Assembly: GCF_965216415.1 (NCBI RefSeq)
Contig: NZ_CBDCFU010000002.1
Reading direction: 5' to 3' (one strand)
DNA length: 64,000 nt
Origin: Marivita sp003149565
GTDB taxonomy: Bacteria > Pseudomonadota > Alphaproteobacteria > Rhodobacterales > Rhodobacteraceae
The notes beneath the pieces are model-generated. The model was not told the origin of the DNA. It made no database searches and worked only from the letters and a program-made list of their open reading frames with translations. Made by a program: the position numbers and the translations under genes. Positions 26,562-34,726 of the stretch are shown piece by piece (the first letter of the stretch is position 1; every line of letters begins with the position of its first letter).

Positions 26562-27598
26562 CTTGTCACGAAAGCGATATGGAAGACTGCCGAGAAGCGA
26601 TCCGGCATGGCTCATTGTCTTTTCACGCGGCATCCAAACTCTTACCCGCGTCGGTCCGAGATCCATCATTGGCGTTATATGCGTTCTGTCGATTGGCCGA
26701 TGATGCGGTGGACCTGCAGCAGGAAAAGGCAGCCGCGGTTCTGCGACTGCAAGATCGGCTGGAACGGATCTACGACGGTCGTCCTGACAATGCGGCGGCT
26801 GACCGCGCCTTTGCCCGAGTGGTTGAGGAATTCGATATGCCACGGGCGTTACCCGATGCTTTGCTCGAAGGGCTCGCTTGGGACGCTATGGGCCGTCGGT
26901 ATGAAACCCTGTCGGAACTCTTTGATTATTCGGCACGCGTGGCCTCTGCTGTTGGCGCGATGATGTGTGTCTTGATGCGCGTGCGTGATCCCAATGCCTT
27001 GGCGCGTGCTTGCGATCTTGGCGTCGCGATGCAGTTAACGAATATCTCTCGCGATATTGGCGAAGATGCTTTGGAGGGACGTATTTACCTTCCTCTTGAA
27101 TGGCTGGATGAAGCGGGGCTGAGCCCCGACCGTTTTATTGCCAATCCAAAACCGACAAAGGCCATTCGCCAGATGACCCGCAGGCTCGTGATGCAGGCGA
27201 ACCGACTTTATATGCGGTCCGAAGCTGGCATTGCTGCGCTGCCAGTGTCGTCGCGAACCGGTATCTATGCCGCACGGTTCATCTATGCGGGGATCGGCGC
27301 CCAGGTTCAGCGGAGTGGGTATGATTCCATTTCTTCCCGGGCTCATACATCCAAGACACAGAAACTGGGATGGGTGTCTGCCTCAGCGTTGAAGGCCGCC
27401 ATGACAGTTATGATGCCAAAATCCGCTGTATTGTATGCGCGCAGTCTGCCGGAAACTGAATTTTTGGTTCAGGCGGCAGGCCATCGAGATACCCGCAGAT
27501 CCCGGTCGGATGCTGTGTTCGAGGCGCTGACTCAGGTCGCGCAACGCGAGCGAGAACAACGTGAAGCCTTGAATGGTTTGCACGGTCGGCTTACCTGA
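26558..27598 (+). CDS. crtB: Phytoene synthase CrtB
   Basis: CrtB joins two geranylgeranyl diphosphates head-to-head to phytoene, the first committed carotenoid step. The 346-aa protein has both Asp-rich substrate motifs: RLADDAVDLQQ near residue 50 and QLTNISRDIGEDALEGRIYLP near residue 160. The start overlaps the crtI stop (ATGA). It is followed by tspO 5 bp downstream in the operon crtI-crtB-tspO. Confidence 0.96.
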   Translation: MTCHESDMEDCREAIRHGSLSFHAASKLLPASVRDPSLALYAFCRLADDAVDLQQEKAAAVLRLQDRLERIYDGRPDNAAADRAFARVVEEFDMPRALPDALLEGLAWDAMGRRYETLSELFDYSARVASAVGAMMCVLMRVRDPNALARACDLGVAMQLTNISRDIGEDALEGRIYLPLEWLDEAGLSPDRFIANPKPTKAIRQMTRRLVMQANRLYMRSEAGIAALPVSSRTGIYAARFIYAGIGAQVQRSGYDSISSRAHTSKTQKLGWVSASALKAAMTVMMPKSAVLYARSLPETEFLVQAAGHRDTRRSRSDAVFEALTQVAQREREQREALNGLHGRLT

Positions 27599-27603
27599 CG
27601 TTT

Positions 27604-28086
27604 ATGTTCTGGCTTTTATTCGGCATTTTTCTACTGGCTTGCTTTGCAGCCGGGGCGACCGGCGGTTTGTTTCCGCCGGGTCCGTGGTACCGCAATTTGA
27701 ACAAGCCGTCATGGACGCCGCCCGACTGGCTGTTTCCAGTCGCATGGACGACGCTTTATCTCTGCATGTCCGCCGCTGGAGCGCGTGCCGCATTGAGCCC
27801 GGATAACGCGGTGGCGATGGCGCTTTGGTCACTGCAAATTGCGTTGAACGGGCTTTGGACACCTGTGTTCTTTGGGCTGAAGCGCATCAAGCTGGGCATG
27901 TTCGTTCTCGTCGCGCTCTGGCTTTCTGTCGCGGCAACTGTCTACGCCCTCATCCAGATCGATCTGATAGCGGGCCTCTTGTTCCTGCCCTACCTGCTGT
28001 GGGTGACGATCGCGGGTGCGCTAAACCTGAGCGTCTGGCGATTGAACCCGGATGAAGCGAAGAAGAAAGCGCCGGCGGTCCCTTAA
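27604..28086 (+). CDS. tspO: TspO/MBR family tryptophan-rich sensory protein (CrtK)
   Basis: TspO is a five-helix outer-membrane or membrane protein that binds porphyrins and, in Rhodobacter sphaeroides, modulates photopigment gene expression in response to oxygen. The 160-aa product has the WYRNLNKPSWTPPDWLFPVAWTTLY signature split around the first and second helices, and many Trp residues. It is transcribed with crtI-crtB. Its stop overlaps the convergent crtC stop by 4 bp. Confidence 0.95.
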   Translation: MFWLLFGIFLLACFAAGATGGLFPPGPWYRNLNKPSWTPPDWLFPVAWTTLYLCMSAAGARAALSPDNAVAMALWSLQIALNGLWTPVFFGLKRIKLGMFVLVALWLSVAATVYALIQIDLIAGLLFLPYLLWVTIAGALNLSVWRLNPDEAKKKAPAVP

Positions 28087-29024
28087 TCGAACGTCCAGTT
28101 CCTGCGCCGAGGAACGCGGACAGCCAGCATCGGCTTCAGAAGCGGAGACCTGAAGCGCGTCAGATCAAGCGCTTCGTGCACGCCGATGGTCTTTTCGCCG
28201 TTCAACCGCGTTTCGACCATTGAGCGTGAGTAGAAAGGTGCATCGAGCATGTTCATCACTTGGCGTGGGCGAAAGCCGTAATCGCCTCGGGTTTCACGGC
28301 GGACTGCCCAGAGTGAACGTTTAAACTCAAGCTGTGGCGGAAGGTCGATTTCTGTTGCCGTACCGTCAGGATCGAAATGAAAGCCCGATCCAAGTTCTGA
28401 TCCGTCCAATCTGGTGGCATCATAGAAACACGTGCTGCCACCTGCGGCCGGGTATCTGCCCCATGTCCAGTACGAAAAATCTTCCTCCAAGGCGCGGGTG
28501 CCAAAATTGGCATCGAAATAGCCGTGGCCGTCCCATTGCCAGCCGGGCGCTTCGAGATCGACAGAGATATCCGAAACAGGACCGAACGGTCGCCAGATAT
28601 GGGCGCCGTCATCTGTCAGGGGGAGTTCAACCGAAGTGATGGTGCTGGGCGTGACGGTGATGGTGCCGCGGACTCGACTCACCAGCGGAGGCGACGAGAT
28701 TTCGTTGATGTCGATCACAAGCTTGCCGTTGATCCAGCGCATGGAGGACGGGCCGACAGTGAAATTGTTGGCGCTCTGACGCAGGGCAGGGCTGCCACGG
28801 TCTGTCATAGTGAACCGCCCGCCGGGGCCATAGGTCGCGACATTGATGCAGACATGATCTTCGGGGTTCTTACGGCCCGACCAGCGATACCAGGGCGAAA
28901 AGACCGAACCTATGAATCCAATGATCGATACGGCACGTTTTCCGTCTGCACTGATGCCATCGACGTACCACCACGCGTAACCGTTCTCCGGGACCTTGAG
29001 ATTGAAGTTCGGTCCATCACAATC
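28083..29024 (-). CDS. crtC: Hydroxyneurosporene synthase CrtC (start codon not identifiable)
   Basis: CrtC hydrates the 1,2 double bond of neurosporene in spheroidene synthesis. The frame has the recognisable N-terminal region FNLKVPENGYAWWYVDGISA and FIGSVFSPWYRWSGRKNPEDH, and runs about 313 codons to the stop. There is no ATG, GTG, TTG or CTG in this frame between the distant ATG 29300 and the conserved region; the first codons before it read D-C-D-G-P. An ATG at 29017-29015 is in the crtD frame, one base off. The given left-hand start is therefore only the approximate edge of conservation. Possible explanations are a 1-base deletion (real or a sequence error), a -1 frameshift, or unusual initiation. 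Confidence 0.85.
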   Translation of the reverse strand, partial: DCDGPNFNLKVPENGYAWWYVDGISADGKRAVSIIGFIGSVFSPWYRWSGRKNPEDHVCINVATYGPGGRFTMTDRGSPALRQSANNFTVGPSSMRWINGKLVIDINEISSPPLVSRVRGTITVTPSTITSVELPLTDDGAHIWRPFGPVSDISVDLEAPGWQWDGHGYFDANFGTRALEEDFSYWTWGRYPAAGGSTCFYDATRLDGSELGSGFHFDPDGTATEIDLPPQLEFKRSLWAVRRETRGDYGFRPRQVMNMLDAPFYSRSMVETRLNGEKTIGVHEALDLTRFRSPLLKPMLAVRVPRRRNWTFD

Positions 29025-30502
29025 GCCTCGGCCGCGTGCTTGCCGGAGAGTGCCGCCATCGGGACGCCCGCGCCCGGATGTGCTCCGCCGCCCGCCAGAT
29101 AAAGACCCTTTATCTTTGTACGAGCTGTCGGTCTTTCCAAACCCGCTGTCATCCCGTGCGGGGTCTGCCCGTAGAGCGAACCGGCGCTGCCGGGGAAGAG
29201 CGCGTCGAAGTTTTTCGCCGTCGTCAGGCCGTCCGGACCCGGCTCCGGTGAGAAACTCAGACCAAAACGGCGAAGAACGGGAAAAGTCCGTGTCTGACAT
29301 ATTTCGTAATCCTCGGGCTGGGCCGCGCGCTGGGACAACGGCGGCGTATTCATGATAATCTCAAAGCGTTCGGTCTTAGGGAGATCCATGCCCTGCCCCC
29401 GATCTTCGGCGCAGACGTACAGAGTTGGATCAGAGGGGATGAAGCCTCGCTCAATGTCTGCAAATTCGTTTTTCGACGGGTCGCAGAAAAAGACGTTGTG
29501 ATGCACCAAAGGCAAATCCGAAGGTGTCGCCGAAAAGCTCCAGACATTGGCAGAGTGGCTTCTTGCGCGCTTGGTTGTGATGGTCGCGACCTGATTGGTT
29601 GTGTCACCCAGCAATCCAAGCGCCAAAGCGCGAGGGTCACCGTTGAAGACAATCTGATCGGCGTAGAGAGCTTCGCCAGAGGCCAAGCGTACACCAGAGA
29701 CGCCACCAAGAGCCGTGTTGATTTTTTCAACCTTCGTTTGTGTTCGGATGACCCCACCCTTGGCCTCAATCAGCAATGCAATCGCTTTGGCCAACGCGCT
29801 CATGCCGCCTTTTACGCACCAGACGCCGCGCGCTTCCGCTTCCCAGATGAGGGATAGCAAGGCAGGGGATCTGTCTGGCGATCCTCCAACATAGGTTGCG
29901 TAGCGGCCAAACAGTTGGCGCAGACGTGGGTCGGTGAAAGATCTTGTCAAAAGCCGTTTGAGGGTCTGGCCGAGTCCCATGTCGCGAATAAGAGCCGGAT
30001 GTCTCATAACGTGAGACGTAAGCGCAGTCAGGGATGGTTCGGCCTGACGCATCATCGGTTCACTAAACCCATCAAACAGGCGAGCTGCACGTTTTGAAAA
30101 AGTCAGGAACTCGGTCTTTGCGGCTGTGCCAGCAAACTCACCGATAGCGTCTGCGCTGCGCTCTTGATCGGGAAACAGGTCCAGCGGTCCGCTGTCCTGC
30201 CACCAGTGGCGTGCGAGGATCTCTTGCGGAACCAAATGAACGTGATCGGTGAGGGATTCACCCGCATCCGCGAACAGGTCTTGGAAAACGTCCAGCATTG
30301 TCAAAACGGTGGGCCCGGCATCGACGCCGTTGACTTGCCGCATTTTCCCCCCGGGCACGGCCTGTTGTTCAAGAATGGTGACGTCGAAGCCGCGATGCAC
30401 CAAGGGCAGGGCGGTCGCCAAACCACCTATGCCACCACCAATTACGATGACCCGCCCTGAACAGTGTCGAGGTTTTTTCATCATCGAATTGTTGACTCGC
30501 AT
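28910..30502 (-). CDS. crtD: Methoxyneurosporene dehydrogenase CrtD
   Basis: CrtD is the CrtI-like 3,4-desaturase of methoxyneurosporene. It has the FAD motif VIVIGGGIGGLATALPL, EQQAVPGGKMRQV, and the C-terminal GLYLAGGGAHPGAGVPMAALSGKHAAEAI. ATG 30502 gives 530 aa; ATG 30484 (MMKKPRHCSGR) is the likelier family-type start, though neither has a clear ribosome site. The last 32 residues (after HAAEAIVMDR) are Ser/Arg-rich and simply read the crtC coding region in another frame, so the gene overlaps crtC by about 115 bp. Confidence 0.93.
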   Translation of the reverse strand: MRVNNSMMKKPRHCSGRVIVIGGGIGGLATALPLVHRGFDVTILEQQAVPGGKMRQVNGVDAGPTVLTMLDVFQDLFADAGESLTDHVHLVPQEILARHWWQDSGPLDLFPDQERSADAIGEFAGTAAKTEFLTFSKRAARLFDGFSEPMMRQAEPSLTALTSHVMRHPALIRDMGLGQTLKRLLTRSFTDPRLRQLFGRYATYVGGSPDRSPALLSLIWEAEARGVWCVKGGMSALAKAIALLIEAKGGVIRTQTKVEKINTALGGVSGVRLASGEALYADQIVFNGDPRALALGLLGDTTNQVATITTKRARSHSANVWSFSATPSDLPLVHHNVFFCDPSKNEFADIERGFIPSDPTLYVCAEDRGQGMDLPKTERFEIIMNTPPLSQRAAQPEDYEICQTRTFPVLRRFGLSFSPEPGPDGLTTAKNFDALFPGSAGSLYGQTPHGMTAGLERPTARTKIKGLYLAGGGAHPGAGVPMAALSGKHAAEAIVMDRTSISRSRRTVTRGGTSMASVQTENVPYRSLDS

Positions 30503-30510
30503 TTGCCAAG

Positions 30511-30528
30511 TGTCCAGTATGATTTACA
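30511..30528. promoter_or_regulatory. PpsR/CrtJ operator, crtD side
   Basis: TGTCCAGTATGATTTACA, a perfect TGT-N12-ACA match 8 bp upstream of the first crtD ATG. It is separated by 6 bp from the next box. Confidence 0.86.
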
Positions 30529-30534
30529 CTAGTG

Positions 30535-30552
30535 TGTCAGACTAACATGACA
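30535..30552. promoter_or_regulatory. PpsR/CrtJ operator, crtE side
   Basis: TGTCAGACTAACATGACA, a perfect TGT-N12-ACA match 23 bp upstream of crtE. The pair 6 bp apart controls the divergent crtD/crtE promoters by inference. Confidence 0.86.
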
Positions 30553-30575
30553 ACACATTGTTTTAGGAGTGTTCG

Positions 30576-31451
30576 ATGGGACTTCACACCCGGATCAATT
30601 CTGCTGTTGAAGCAGCAATTCGCATCGGACAAGGCGGCACGTCGCCCGCCAAACTCTCGGACGCGTTGCATTACGCATGCACGCCAGGCGGCGCGCGCAT
30701 TAGACCCACGATTCTCATGTCTGTTGCGTTGGCTTGTGGCGACGACTCTCCAAAGGTGGCGGACGCTGCGGCTGCCGCTCTGGAGCTCATACATTGCGCA
30801 AGTCTGGTTCATGACGATTTGCCATGTTTCGACGACGCGGATGTGCGTCGTGGTAAACCTTCGGTACATCGGGCTTATTCAGAATCCCTGGCGGTACTCA
30901 GTGGTGATTCACTGATTATTCTCGCATTCGAGATTCTTGCACGCGCAGCAGAACACGCACCCGACCGGGCCATCAAACTGATCCGTGTCCTTTCACGTCA
31001 GTCCGGTATGCCGTTTGGCATCTGTGCCGGTCAGGGGTGGGAGAGCGAGCCAACGATCGACCTTTCTGCCTATCACCAGTCGAAGACCGGTGCCCTGTTC
31101 ATTGCAGCAACGCAAATGGGCGCCATCGCAGCAGGACAGGATGAAGAACCCTGGTTTGAGCTTGGTGCCCGCATCGGCGAAGCGTTCCAGGTCGCCGACG
31201 ATTTGCGTGATGCCCTGTATGACAGTGAGACGCTTGGCAAACCTGTTGGACAGGACGACCTTCATGGGCGTCCAAATGCCGTGACAGTTCTTGGTGTCGA
31301 AGGGGCACAATCCCGTTTGCGCGATATTCTGAGTGGCGCCATCTCGTCTATTCCGTCGTGTCCGGGTGAAGCGCAATTGGCCGAAATGGTTCGGATGCAG
31401 GCGGAGCGCCTCACGCCGGTTCCCCAGACCCGCACCGCCAGAGCCGGATAA
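30576..31451 (+). CDS. crtE: Geranylgeranyl diphosphate synthase CrtE
   Basis: CrtE elongates FPP (or shorter allylic diphosphates) to GGPP, feeding both carotenoids and the bacteriochlorophyll tail. The 291-aa protein has the first Asp-rich motif LVHDDLPCFDDADVRRGKPSVH near residue 85 and the second QVADDLRDALYD near residue 210. AGGAG precedes ATG 30576. crtF starts 1 bp after its stop, so the two form an operon. Confidence 0.96.
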   Translation: MGLHTRINSAVEAAIRIGQGGTSPAKLSDALHYACTPGGARIRPTILMSVALACGDDSPKVADAAAAALELIHCASLVHDDLPCFDDADVRRGKPSVHRAYSESLAVLSGDSLIILAFEILARAAEHAPDRAIKLIRVLSRQSGMPFGICAGQGWESEPTIDLSAYHQSKTGALFIAATQMGAIAAGQDEEPWFELGARIGEAFQVADDLRDALYDSETLGKPVGQDDLHGRPNAVTVLGVEGAQSRLRDILSGAISSIPSCPGEAQLAEMVRMQAERLTPVPQTRTARAG

Positions 31452-31452
31452 G

Positions 31453-32598
31453 ATGGCGCTGGCATCGGATAGCCCGCCCGCCCATTCTCAAGCAAAGCTT
31501 GATCTGCGAACGCGTTTGATGCGCGTTATTGCGCGGCCCGGTTTTCAGCGCTGGGCATCCGCGTTTCCCTTGACGCGCGGGACTGCTGCCAAAGACGGTG
31601 CGGAGCTGTTTGATATCGTTCAGGGGTTTGTAAAATCACAGGCTCTGTTTGCTTTGGTCGAACTTCGCGTCTTGCATCGCTTGATGGATGGTCCCTTGAC
31701 CGCCGACGCTTTGGCGCATGTTGCAGGCATGCGGGCGGATCGCATGGACCGCCTGCTCCGGGCCGGTGCCGCCATGAACCTGATCAAACGCAATCGCGCT
31801 GGACAATATAGCCTGGCCCGCAAAGGCGCTGCGATGGTTGGCGTGCCGGGTCTTGAAGACATGATCCGGCATCACGCGAGCTTCTATCGTGACCTTGAAG
31901 ATCCTGTGGCGTTGCTGCGCGGCGAGGTCGAGACAGAGCTCGCGGCATTCTGGCCATATGTTTTTGGGGCAGCCGCTGCAACGGATGTTGAGACATCAAA
32001 TCGATACTCGGACCTGATGGCGCGATCTCAGCAGATTGTCGCTGCGGATACGCTGGCGGTGGCTGATCTAAAGACCAGTCAGCGCCTGTTGGACGTTGGT
32101 GGTGGTTATGGTGTCTTTGCCGAAGCGGCCGTGTTGAAGCATGCGGGTCTCTCAGCCACGATATTTGATCTGCCTGCGGTGGAAGCCAATGCACAGGCCT
32201 TGATAGACCGGTCAACTGCGCGAGACCGTCTGGAATTTGTGCCAGGCTCATTCCGGGACGAGTCCTTGCCCGAAGGAGCCGACACAATTTCTTTGATCCG
32301 TGTCCTTTATGATCATGAGGACCAAACGGTTGAGGCCCTACTGTCTAGAATATTTGACAGATTGCCCGATGGAGGACGGCTCTTGGTTTCCGAGCCGATG
32401 TCAGGTGGTGACACGCCAGATATCTCGGGAGATGTCTATTTCAGCTTTTATTGCCTGGCCATGCAAACCGGCACAGTCAGAAGCGCTGCACGGATTGCAG
32501 AGCTTTGTAAAAAAGTGGGTTTCTCATCCATCAAACCTTATCGGTCGCGCCGTCCATTTGTGACGACCGCGCTCATGGCTAGCAAATCGCAGGACTGA
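31453..32598 (+). CDS. crtF: Hydroxyneurosporene O-methyltransferase CrtF
   Basis: CrtF methylates the 1-hydroxyl of hydroxyneurosporene/demethylspheroidene with SAM. The 381-aa protein has an N-terminal winged-helix dimerisation domain typical of small-molecule O-methyltransferases and the SAM motif LLDVGGGYGVFAEAAV near residue 215. The C-terminal LIRVLYDHEDQTVEALL carries the catalytic-region His/Asp. The start ATG 31453 follows the crtE stop by one base; the upstream extension of the frame lies inside crtE. Confidence 0.95.
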   Translation: MALASDSPPAHSQAKLDLRTRLMRVIARPGFQRWASAFPLTRGTAAKDGAELFDIVQGFVKSQALFALVELRVLHRLMDGPLTADALAHVAGMRADRMDRLLRAGAAMNLIKRNRAGQYSLARKGAAMVGVPGLEDMIRHHASFYRDLEDPVALLRGEVETELAAFWPYVFGAAAATDVETSNRYSDLMARSQQIVAADTLAVADLKTSQRLLDVGGGYGVFAEAAVLKHAGLSATIFDLPAVEANAQALIDRSTARDRLEFVPGSFRDESLPEGADTISLIRVLYDHEDQTVEALLSRIFDRLPDGGRLLVSEPMSGGDTPDISGDVYFSFYCLAMQTGTVRSAARIAELCKKVGFSSIKPYRSRRPFVTTALMASKSQD

Positions 32599-32625
32599 GC
32601 AACGCGGGTTTATCCATGCTCGATG

Positions 32626-32643
32626 TGTCTATTTTAGTTGACA
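32626..32643. promoter_or_regulatory. PpsR/CrtJ operator 1 of the bchC promoter
   Basis: TGTCTATTTTAGTTGACA, a perfect TGT-N12-ACA box whose right half supplies a consensus -35 TTGACA (32638-32643). It is 8 bp from the second box, the spacing described for the Rhodobacter capsulatus bchC promoter. Confidence 0.9.
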
Positions 32644-32651
32644 GATAGGTG

Positions 32652-32669
32652 TGTAATAATAAACTGACA
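32652..32669. promoter_or_regulatory. PpsR/CrtJ operator 2 of the bchC promoter
   Basis: TGTAATAATAAACTGACA, a perfect TGT-N12-ACA box. Its AT-rich left half would cover the -10 region of bchC, so two cooperatively bound repressors would span the promoter. Confidence 0.9.
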
Positions 32670-32741
32670 CAATAACGACGCCATGGCGAACCATTGGATT
32701 CGATTCTTCGATCCGCGATTGCCAAACCGCAGGAGGTTGAG

Positions 32742-33683
32742 ATGCAAACAAATGCCGTAGTGCTGAATGCACCCAAGACCCTTGCGCTGACCTCTGTGAC
32801 GCTCACTGACCCAGGTCCCGATGACCTTGTTGTCGATATTGCGCATTCAGGAATCTCAACGGGTACGGAAAAGCTATTCTGGACCGGGGATATGCCCCCG
32901 TTTCCCGGGATGGGTTACCCGCTAATTCCGGGCTACGAGGCATCGGGCGAAGTTGTCGAGGCTGGGGCAAACACTGGCTACAAGCCCGGCGATCATGTCT
33001 TTGTCCCGGGTGCGAACTGCTACGATGGCGTTTTTGGACTTTTTGGCGGTGCGACCAAGCGATTGGTCACGGCGCAAGACCGCGTCACACGGATTGATCG
33101 CAACCTCGGTGCGCAAGGTGCGCTGCTGGCGCTTGCTGCAACAGCCCGTCATGCTATGGCCGGGTTGGACAAATCCGTTCCCGATCTGATCGTCGGCCAC
33201 GGTGTTCTTGGACGACTCCTTGCGCGATTGACCATTGCTGCTGGAGCGCCTGCTCCGACAGTCTGGGAAATCGACGCAGATCGCGCGCATGGTGCGGACG
33301 GTTACGAAGTAATTCATCCGGAAAAGGATGAGCGCCGTGATTACCATTCGATCTACGATGCAAGCGGCAATGGCGGACTGCTCAACGATCTGGTCGGGCG
33401 TATCGCCAAGGGTGGCGAGATCGTGCTGGCTGGATTCTACACCCAACCGCTCCAATTTGCGTTCCCGCCTGCCTTCATGAAAGAGGCCCGGTTCCGTGTG
33501 GCAGCTGAATGGGCGCGCGACGATCTCACAGCAACACGAACATTGGTCGAAAACGGCGCGCTGAGCCTTGACGGCCTGATCACACATGAACTGGCGGCTG
33601 AAGATGCGCCGGATGCCTATCGCAGGGCATTCGAGGATCCGGCTTGTCTGAAAATGATCCTTAACTGGGAGACGCCTTCGTGA
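32742..33683 (+). CDS. bchC: Bacteriochlorophyllide a dehydrogenase BchC
   Basis: BchC oxidises the 3-hydroxyethyl group to the 3-acetyl group of bacteriochlorophyllide a. The 313-aa protein is of the zinc-type alcohol dehydrogenase fold: STGTEKLFWTGDMPPFPGMGYPLIPGYEASGEVVE near the N-terminus and GHGVLGRLLARL as the NAD-binding turn. ATG 32742 has AGGAGG 6 bases upstream; the longer frame overlaps the promoter. It overlaps bchX by 4 bp and leads the bchC-X-Y-Z-puf superoperon. Confidence 0.96.
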   Translation: MQTNAVVLNAPKTLALTSVTLTDPGPDDLVVDIAHSGISTGTEKLFWTGDMPPFPGMGYPLIPGYEASGEVVEAGANTGYKPGDHVFVPGANCYDGVFGLFGGATKRLVTAQDRVTRIDRNLGAQGALLALAATARHAMAGLDKSVPDLIVGHGVLGRLLARLTIAAGAPAPTVWEIDADRAHGADGYEVIHPEKDERRDYHSIYDASGNGGLLNDLVGRIAKGGEIVLAGFYTQPLQFAFPPAFMKEARFRVAAEWARDDLTATRTLVENGALSLDGLITHELAAEDAPDAYRRAFEDPACLKMILNWETPS

Positions 33684-34681
33684 AAGACGACGTTCCAAAT
33701 CTTAAAGACTTCGACCAACGCCTGCGCGACGAAGCGAACGAAGACCTGGCGGATGTCATCCCGGCAGAGGCCACCAAGAAAACCCAGATCATCGCGATCT
33801 ACGGAAAGGGTGGTATTGGTAAATCCTTCACCCTGGCCAATCTCAGCCACATGATGGCCGAACAAGGCAAGCGCGTGTTGCTGATCGGCTGCGACCCGAA
33901 ATCCGATACCACGTCTCTGTTATTTGGGGGCAAAGCGTGCCCCACGATCATCGAAACCTCGACCAAGAAAAAGCTGGCCGGGGAAGAGGTGAAAATCGGC
34001 GATGTTTGCTTCAAGCGCGGCGGTGTGTTTGCGATGGAACTCGGCGGCCCCGAAGTGGGTCGTGGATGCGGTGGCCGTGGCATCATCCACGGGTTCGAAC
34101 TGCTCGAAAAACTTGGTTTCCACGATTGGGACTTTGACTACGTCTTGCTCGACTTCTTGGGCGATGTGGTGTGTGGCGGCTTTGGACTGCCAATTGCGCG
34201 TGACATGGCACAGAAGGTGATCCTTGTCGGGTCGAATGACCTTCAGTCGCTATATGTGGCGAACAACGTGTGCTCTGCGGTGGAGTATTTCCGTAGGCTG
34301 GGTGGCAACGTGGGTGTCGCCGGTCTGGTCATCAACAAGGATGACGGATCGGGCGAAGCACAGGCCTTTGCTGAAGCGGTCAACATCCCTGTATTGGCGT
34401 CAATCCCGCAGGATGACGACCTGCGCAAGAAATCCGCGAATTACCAGATTGTTGGCACCGATGCCTCGCCTTGGGGCGCGCTGTTTGCCGAGCTGGGCAT
34501 GAACGTTGCCGTGGCACCGCCCGTGCGACCGACTCCGCTCAGTCAGGATGGTTTGCTCGAACTCTTTGATGGGTCCGAAACTGGTGCGGGCATCACGCTC
34601 GAGCCTGCAACAGACATTGACATGCGAGGCAAGAACGCCGCCCCGCAGGAATCTTTGGAAGTGATTTACGACGAAGCGTGA
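33680..34681 (+). CDS. bchX: Chlorophyllide a reductase iron protein BchX
   Basis: BchX is the NifH-like ATPase that donates electrons to BchY-BchZ for reducing ring B of chlorophyllide a. The 333-aa protein has the P-loop IYGKGGIGKSFTLANLS near residue 40, and the Cys ligands of the bridging 4Fe-4S cluster in GRGCGGRG and LGDVVCGGF. The start is GTG 33680, overlapping the bchC stop. bchY starts shortly after its stop. Confidence 0.97.
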   Translation: MKDDVPNLKDFDQRLRDEANEDLADVIPAEATKKTQIIAIYGKGGIGKSFTLANLSHMMAEQGKRVLLIGCDPKSDTTSLLFGGKACPTIIETSTKKKLAGEEVKIGDVCFKRGGVFAMELGGPEVGRGCGGRGIIHGFELLEKLGFHDWDFDYVLLDFLGDVVCGGFGLPIARDMAQKVILVGSNDLQSLYVANNVCSAVEYFRRLGGNVGVAGLVINKDDGSGEAQAFAEAVNIPVLASIPQDDDLRKKSANYQIVGTDASPWGALFAELGMNVAVAPPVRPTPLSQDGLLELFDGSETGAGITLEPATDIDMRGKNAAPQESLEVIYDEA

Positions 34682-34726
34682 CGGTTAGCCCCCGGAGCGC
34701 CCTTGGGAACGAAAGTAGAAGAACAC

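Noticed and set aside
28083..29300. A 405-aa crtC starting at ATG 29300
   Set aside because: The first 92 codons would be crtD read in another frame, Arg/Ser/Gly-rich and without CrtC similarity, so this start is not credible.
32922..33698. 258-codon minus-strand frame opposite bchC
   Set aside because: Complementary to conserved BchC codons, without its own signals.
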